Shown here: in pieces, positions 42,021 to 46,707 of the stretch
Layout of the letters: every line of letters starts with the position of its first letter
Position numbering within the stretch: the first letter of the stretch is position 1
DNA from: Chthoniobacter flavus
GTDB lineage: Bacteria > Verrucomicrobiota > Verrucomicrobiia > Chthoniobacterales > JACTMZ01
DNA: 46,707 nt
Reading direction: 5' to 3'
Assembly: GCA_945871065.1 (NCBI GenBank)
Contig: CAMBUL010000011.1
Span: forward strand, 1 to 46,707
Notes under the pieces: model-generated
Databases searched by the model: none
Seen by the model: the letters and a program-made list of their open reading frames with translations, nothing else
Told to the model about the DNA's origin: nothing
Program-made: the position numbers and the translations under genes

Positions 42021-42941
42021 GTGCTCAAGCTGATCATCCGACGTCTGCCCGCGCTTTTTTTCGTCCTCTTTTGCGTCATCACCCTGACCTTTTTTCTCGT
42101 CCGTCTTGCTCCAGGGGGGCCATTCGACCGCGAGCGTAAAATTCCCCCGGCGATCGAGGCCCAACTCCTCGCCAAATACCAACTCGACGGACCACTCTGG
42201 TCCCAGTTCACCGGTTACCTTGCGGACGTGGTCCGTGGCGACCTCCGCCTCTCGACCAAATACCGCAACCGCAGCGTCAACGAAATCCTCGCCCAAACCC
42301 TGCCGGTCACCTTCGCTCTCGGCGGATTAGCCTTCCTGCTCGCCACCGCCGGCGGCGTCTGGCTTGGCACCTTCGCCGCCGTGCGGCGCGACACGGCGGC
42401 CGACCGCCTCGCCATGGGTGTCGCCCTCCTCGGACTTTCCATTCCGATGTTCGTCGTTGGCCCCATCCTTATCCTCCTCTTCGGCCTCTGGCTAAAATGG
42501 CTCCCGGTCGGCGGCTGGGGGTCGCCCGCGCAACTCATTCTCCCCGCCATCACCCTTGCCGTTCCTTTCGCTGCGGTCATCTCCCGTCTCATGCGCACTA
42601 GCTTGCTCGAAGTGCTCAACCAGGATTTTATCCGCACGGCCAAAGCCAAAGGACTCCCCGAACGCACGGTGGTTTATAAGCACGCCCTCCGCGTCGCCAT
42701 TTTGCCCGTTGTGACCTACCTCGGCCCACTCGCCGCCCATCTCCTCACCGGCTCGATCGTGGTCGAAACCGTCTTCAATATCCCCGGCGCCGGCGGGTTC
42801 TTCGTGAATTCCATCCTTAACCGCGACGGCTTTCTCCTCGGCGGCGTAGTGATTGTCTACTGCGGCCTTTTGATTGTTTTCAACCTGCTGGTCGATGCCA
42901 GCTACGCGCTGCTCGACCGGCGCATCCGCGTCGATGCTTGA
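42021..42941 (+). CDS. oppB: Oligopeptide/dipeptide ABC transporter permease, OppB family
   Basis: The 306-residue permease (same length as E. coli OppB) has LKLIIRRLPALFFVLFCVITLTFFLVRLAPGGPFD at its N-terminus, about six transmembrane helices and the EAA-type loop DFIRTAKAKGLPERTVVYKHALR that docks on the ATPase. It forms the inner-membrane channel with OppC. A GTG at 42021 is chosen; the frame runs upstream into the REP region, but that part shows no similarity. The genes for the binding protein and ATPases are not beside it. Confidence 0.92.
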   Translation: MLKLIIRRLPALFFVLFCVITLTFFLVRLAPGGPFDRERKIPPAIEAQLLAKYQLDGPLWSQFTGYLADVVRGDLRLSTKYRNRSVNEILAQTLPVTFALGGLAFLLATAGGVWLGTFAAVRRDTAADRLAMGVALLGLSIPMFVVGPILILLFGLWLKWLPVGGWGSPAQLILPAITLAVPFAAVISRLMRTSLLEVLNQDFIRTAKAKGLPERTVVYKHALRVAILPVVTYLGPLAAHLLTGSIVVETVFNIPGAGGFFVNSILNRDGFLLGGVVIVYCGLLIVFNLLVDASYALLDRRIRVDA

Positions 42942-43824
42942 ACCCGGCACCGCCTCCCGCATCCTCCGCCGCCCCACCGCGCGCATCTGTCTCGGCATCC
43001 TCATCGTCGTGGCGGCCGCCGCATCGCTCGGCCCGGAACTTTTCCCCGCAAGCTACCGCGAACCCGGCCCACTCCAATACGCCCCGCCCTCGTGGCAACA
43101 TCTCTTCGGCACCGACCTCAACGGCCGCGACGTCCTCTACCGCGTCCTTCTCGGTGCGCGCATTTCGCTCATCGTCGGACTGGCCGGCGCCGCGGTCAGC
43201 CTCTTCCTCGGCTCTGCCTACGGTCTGATTGCCGGTTATGCCGGGGGCAAAGTCGACAATGCCATGATGCGCCTCGTCGACATCATGTATTCCGTCCCCC
43301 GACTCATCTTCATTCTTATTTTCATCAATGCCTTCGACGGCCACGTCCGCGACTTCGCCGCCCGCTTGGACTGGCAATGGCTGGTCAGCTACTCCCGCAT
43401 TGTTATTCTCATCATCACCCTCGGCCTGATCGAATGGCTCACCATGGCGCGCATCGTGCGCGGACAGGTCCTCGCCCTCAAGGAACGCTCTTTCATCCAC
43501 GCCGCGCAGGTCCTCGGTCAGTCCCACCTAAAAATCATCACCCGGCATCTCCTCCCCAATATCCTTCCCATCATCATCGTCTATCTCACCCTGACCGTTC
43601 CCGCCGTCATTCTCGACGAATCGTTCCTCAGCTTCCTCGGCCTCGGCATCCAGCCCCCGCAAGCCAGCTGGGGATCGCTCCTCGCCGAGGGGGCACAATC
43701 GATCAACCCGCTGAAAATCTACTGGTGGCTCCTCTTCTTCCCCGCCGCCACCATGTCGGGCACCCTGCTCGCGCTGAATTACCTCGGCGACCGCCTGCGC
43801 GACACCCTCGACCCCCGGCGTTAA
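42934..43824 (+). CDS. oppC: Oligopeptide/dipeptide ABC transporter permease, OppC family
   Basis: The 296-residue partner of OppB has HLFGTDLNGRDVLYRVLLGARISLIVGL, MMRLVDIMYSVPRLI and the EAA-type loop FIHAAQVLGQSHLKIITRHLLPN, all standard OppC/DppC segments. The ATG at 42934 overlaps the oppB stop by 8 bp. It ends 14 bp from psuG, which is convergent on the other strand. OppB and OppC without their ATPase genes (usually oppD and oppF) suggest the operon is split in this genome. Confidence 0.92.
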   Translation: MLEPGTASRILRRPTARICLGILIVVAAAASLGPELFPASYREPGPLQYAPPSWQHLFGTDLNGRDVLYRVLLGARISLIVGLAGAAVSLFLGSAYGLIAGYAGGKVDNAMMRLVDIMYSVPRLIFILIFINAFDGHVRDFAARLDWQWLVSYSRIVILIITLGLIEWLTMARIVRGQVLALKERSFIHAAQVLGQSHLKIITRHLLPNILPIIIVYLTLTVPAVILDESFLSFLGLGIQPPQASWGSLLAEGAQSINPLKIYWWLLFFPAATMSGTLLALNYLGDRLRDTLDPRR

Positions 43825-43838
43825 AAGCAAACCGCCGC

Positions 43839-44744
43839 TCAAGCTGCGTAGGCGACGGCGATCTCCGCCGCGACCTTTGCGTTGTTCTTCACCAAGGCGA
43901 TATTGGCCTGCAAGGAACGCCCTTTGGTCGTTTTGGCAATTTCAGCCAACAAGAAGGGAGTGACATCTTTGCCGGAAATCCCCAGCCGGTCCGTTTTCTG
44001 CAAAGCGGCCGCGATGACCGGCTCGATCTCCGCCGCCAGGATTTCATCCGCCTCGGGAATCGGATTGGCCACAATGACCGCGCCGGTCAGACCAAGTGCC
44101 CACTTCGATCGCATGATCCCCGCGACCTCTTCCGCCGAGTCCGCACGCATCGGCACTTTTAGCCCGCTGGAACGCGAGTAAAAGGCCGGAAACTCTCCAG
44201 TCCGATAACCAACCACCGGCACCCCATCCGTCTCAAGCCGTTCCAGCGTCAGCGGCAGATCAAGGATCGCCTTCGCCCCCGCCGTGATCAGCGCCACATT
44301 GCTGCGCGTCATTTCGGTCAGGTCAGCCGAGACGTCGAAAGTCTCCCCCGCACCGCGGTGCACCCCGCCCATTCCGCCGGTGGCAAAGACCGGAATTCCC
44401 GCCATGGCGGCAATCCGCATCGTGGCAGCCACCGTCGTCGCGCCATCCAAACCCCGTCCCACCACGAACGGCAAATCCCGCACCGAAACCTTCATGATCT
44501 CCGGCCCCGACTTACCGAACATCTCGATCTCTTCCGCCGACAACCCGGCTTTCAACTTTCCCTTGATCACCGCGATGGTGGCCGGCACCGCCCCGTGGAA
44601 ACGCACCACTTGCTCGACCGCCGTTGCCGTTTCCACATTCGCCGGATAAGCCATGCCATGCGCGATGATCGTGGATTCGAGCGCGACGACGGGCCGGCCC
44701 GCCGACATGGCGCTGGACACTTCGGGGGAGAGGATAACATTCAT
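43839..44744 (-). CDS. psuG: Pseudouridine-5'-phosphate glycosidase
   Basis: The 301-residue enzyme reversibly splits pseudouridine 5'-phosphate into ribose 5-phosphate and uracil. VALESTIIAHGMAYPANVETA, GGMGGVHRGAGETFDVSADL (metal-binding Asp), ALITAGAKAILDL with the catalytic Lys and IVANPIPEAD identify the family (E. coli YeiN about 312). It is the third gene of the accC-thiE-psuG unit; its start overlaps the thiE stop (ATGA). No pseudouridine kinase gene is adjacent, unlike E. coli. Confidence 0.95.
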   Translation of the reverse strand: MNVILSPEVSSAMSAGRPVVALESTIIAHGMAYPANVETATAVEQVVRFHGAVPATIAVIKGKLKAGLSAEEIEMFGKSGPEIMKVSVRDLPFVVGRGLDGATTVAATMRIAAMAGIPVFATGGMGGVHRGAGETFDVSADLTEMTRSNVALITAGAKAILDLPLTLERLETDGVPVVGYRTGEFPAFYSRSSGLKVPMRADSAEEVAGIMRSKWALGLTGAVIVANPIPEADEILAAEIEPVIAAALQKTDRLGISGKDVTPFLLAEIAKTTKGRSLQANIALVKNNAKVAAEIAVAYAA

Positions 44745-45375
44745 GCTGGTTCCTCAGGAATCAGGAGACTACGCACCGAGCGCACCGCACTCGAGATATC
44801 GTCGGCTTGCAACCATCCGGAAACAATCACCACCCGCCGCGCGCCCGCGTCCCGGACTTGCGCGAGGTTTGCCAGTTTGATCCCCCCGATACAGAAAATG
44901 GGGACCGCAACCAATCCATGCACCGTAGCGATATCCAGCACCCCGATGGCCGGACGCCCCGGCTTGGTCGGGGTGGCAAAGAGAGGGCCGAACCCGAGGT
45001 AATCTGCCCCCTCCTCGGCCGCCGCGCACGCCTGCGCGATGCTGTGGGTTGATTTGCCGATGATGACCGGGCGCCCCGCGGCGGCACGTGCTTCGGCCAC
45101 GGACAGATCATCCTGCCCGACATGGGCACCCTCGGCGGGAACATCGCGGAGCAGATCCGGATGATCATTGAGGATGAGTGGAACGCCAAGCGGCGCGGTC
45201 AGCGCGTGGATCTCCTCCGCCAAAGCGGCCACGATGGATTTGTCCGTTTGCTTGGCACGGATTTGCAGGATGTCCACGCCTCCTTCGAGGAGCCTTTCCG
45301 CGGCGACGGGCGCGGTGTCGGCCGAGAGATAACCGAGATCGACGATCCCGTAGAGGCGGGCGGCCGCCAGCGTAT

Positions 45376-45379
<4 letters not shown>
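44741..45379 (-). CDS. thiE: Thiamine-phosphate synthase
   Basis: The 212-residue TIM-barrel enzyme joins the pyrimidine and thiazole halves of thiamine. It shows [12 protein letters not shown] (substrate phosphate strand), [47 protein letters not shown] and [10 protein letters not shown]. The length is typical. It overlaps accC by its ATGA start and psuG by its stop, so all three are one transcript. No other thi genes are nearby. Confidence 0.95.

Positions 45380-46707
<1,328 letters not shown>

Overview
This 46.7 kb window reads as a chromosomal segment of a GC-rich Gram-negative bacterium. The most likely group is Verrucomicrobiota, perhaps Opitutales-like. That is inferred from the overall gene content, a very short Lys/Ala/Pro-rich histone-H1-like gene, few Shine-Dalgarno sites, frequent TTG/GTG starts, lipobox signal peptides, an outer-membrane polysaccharide exporter and REP/RAYT elements. 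It is a judgement from memory of such genomes, not a database result. Nearly every interval has a good gene call, and many neighbours overlap by four bases (ATGA), so operons are easy to see.

Left flank (1-8.6 kb, housekeeping): yicC, gmk and a stand-alone coaC; the H1-like gene with its own terminator; an inositol-monophosphatase-type enzyme, ispF, cysS, a left-handed beta-helix acyltransferase-like protein and a small membrane protein; then on the minus strand tRNA-Ser(UGA), a CysA-like thiosulfate sulfurtransferase and a lipoprotein. Between tRNA-Ser and the sulfurtransferase lies an array of direct repeats, each beginning with the last 16 nt of the tRNA.

Centre (9.1-33.2 kb): an ABC-transporter-dependent (group 2/Kps-type) capsule island. 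It encodes an outer-membrane polysaccharide export lipoprotein, KpsM, KpsT, KpsE, a GT2-GT4 fusion, a 1436-residue double GT4 protein, three different sulfotransferases, two paralogous GT-A-like proteins, a double methyltransferase, another glycosyltransferase and the dual Kdo transferase KpsC. Convergently on the minus strand are an LtaS-like phosphoglycerol transferase and KpsS. The expected product is a sulfated, possibly methylated, poly-Kdo-anchored surface polysaccharide. Just before the first gene is a near-perfect JUMPstart/ops element, the RfaH loading site of enterobacterial capsule operons, placed at a start codon with no Shine-Dalgarno. Degenerate copies lie in three other gaps of the island.

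Right flank (33.6-46.7 kb, housekeeping): small lipoproteins, tRNA-Asn(GUU), pgi, a bioC-like methyltransferase with a MEKHLA-domain gene, an HdeD-like membrane protein, leuC-leuD, a REP-associated tyrosine transposase (RAYT) between REP palindromes, oppB-oppC, and the minus-strand operon accC (5' end cut by the window edge)-thiE-psuG.

Two intergenic repeat families recur directly before start codons: a 41-bp C/T-rich element before the TTG starts of gmk and cysS, and a 25-bp element before ispF and leuD. No CRISPR array, prophage or rRNA was seen.
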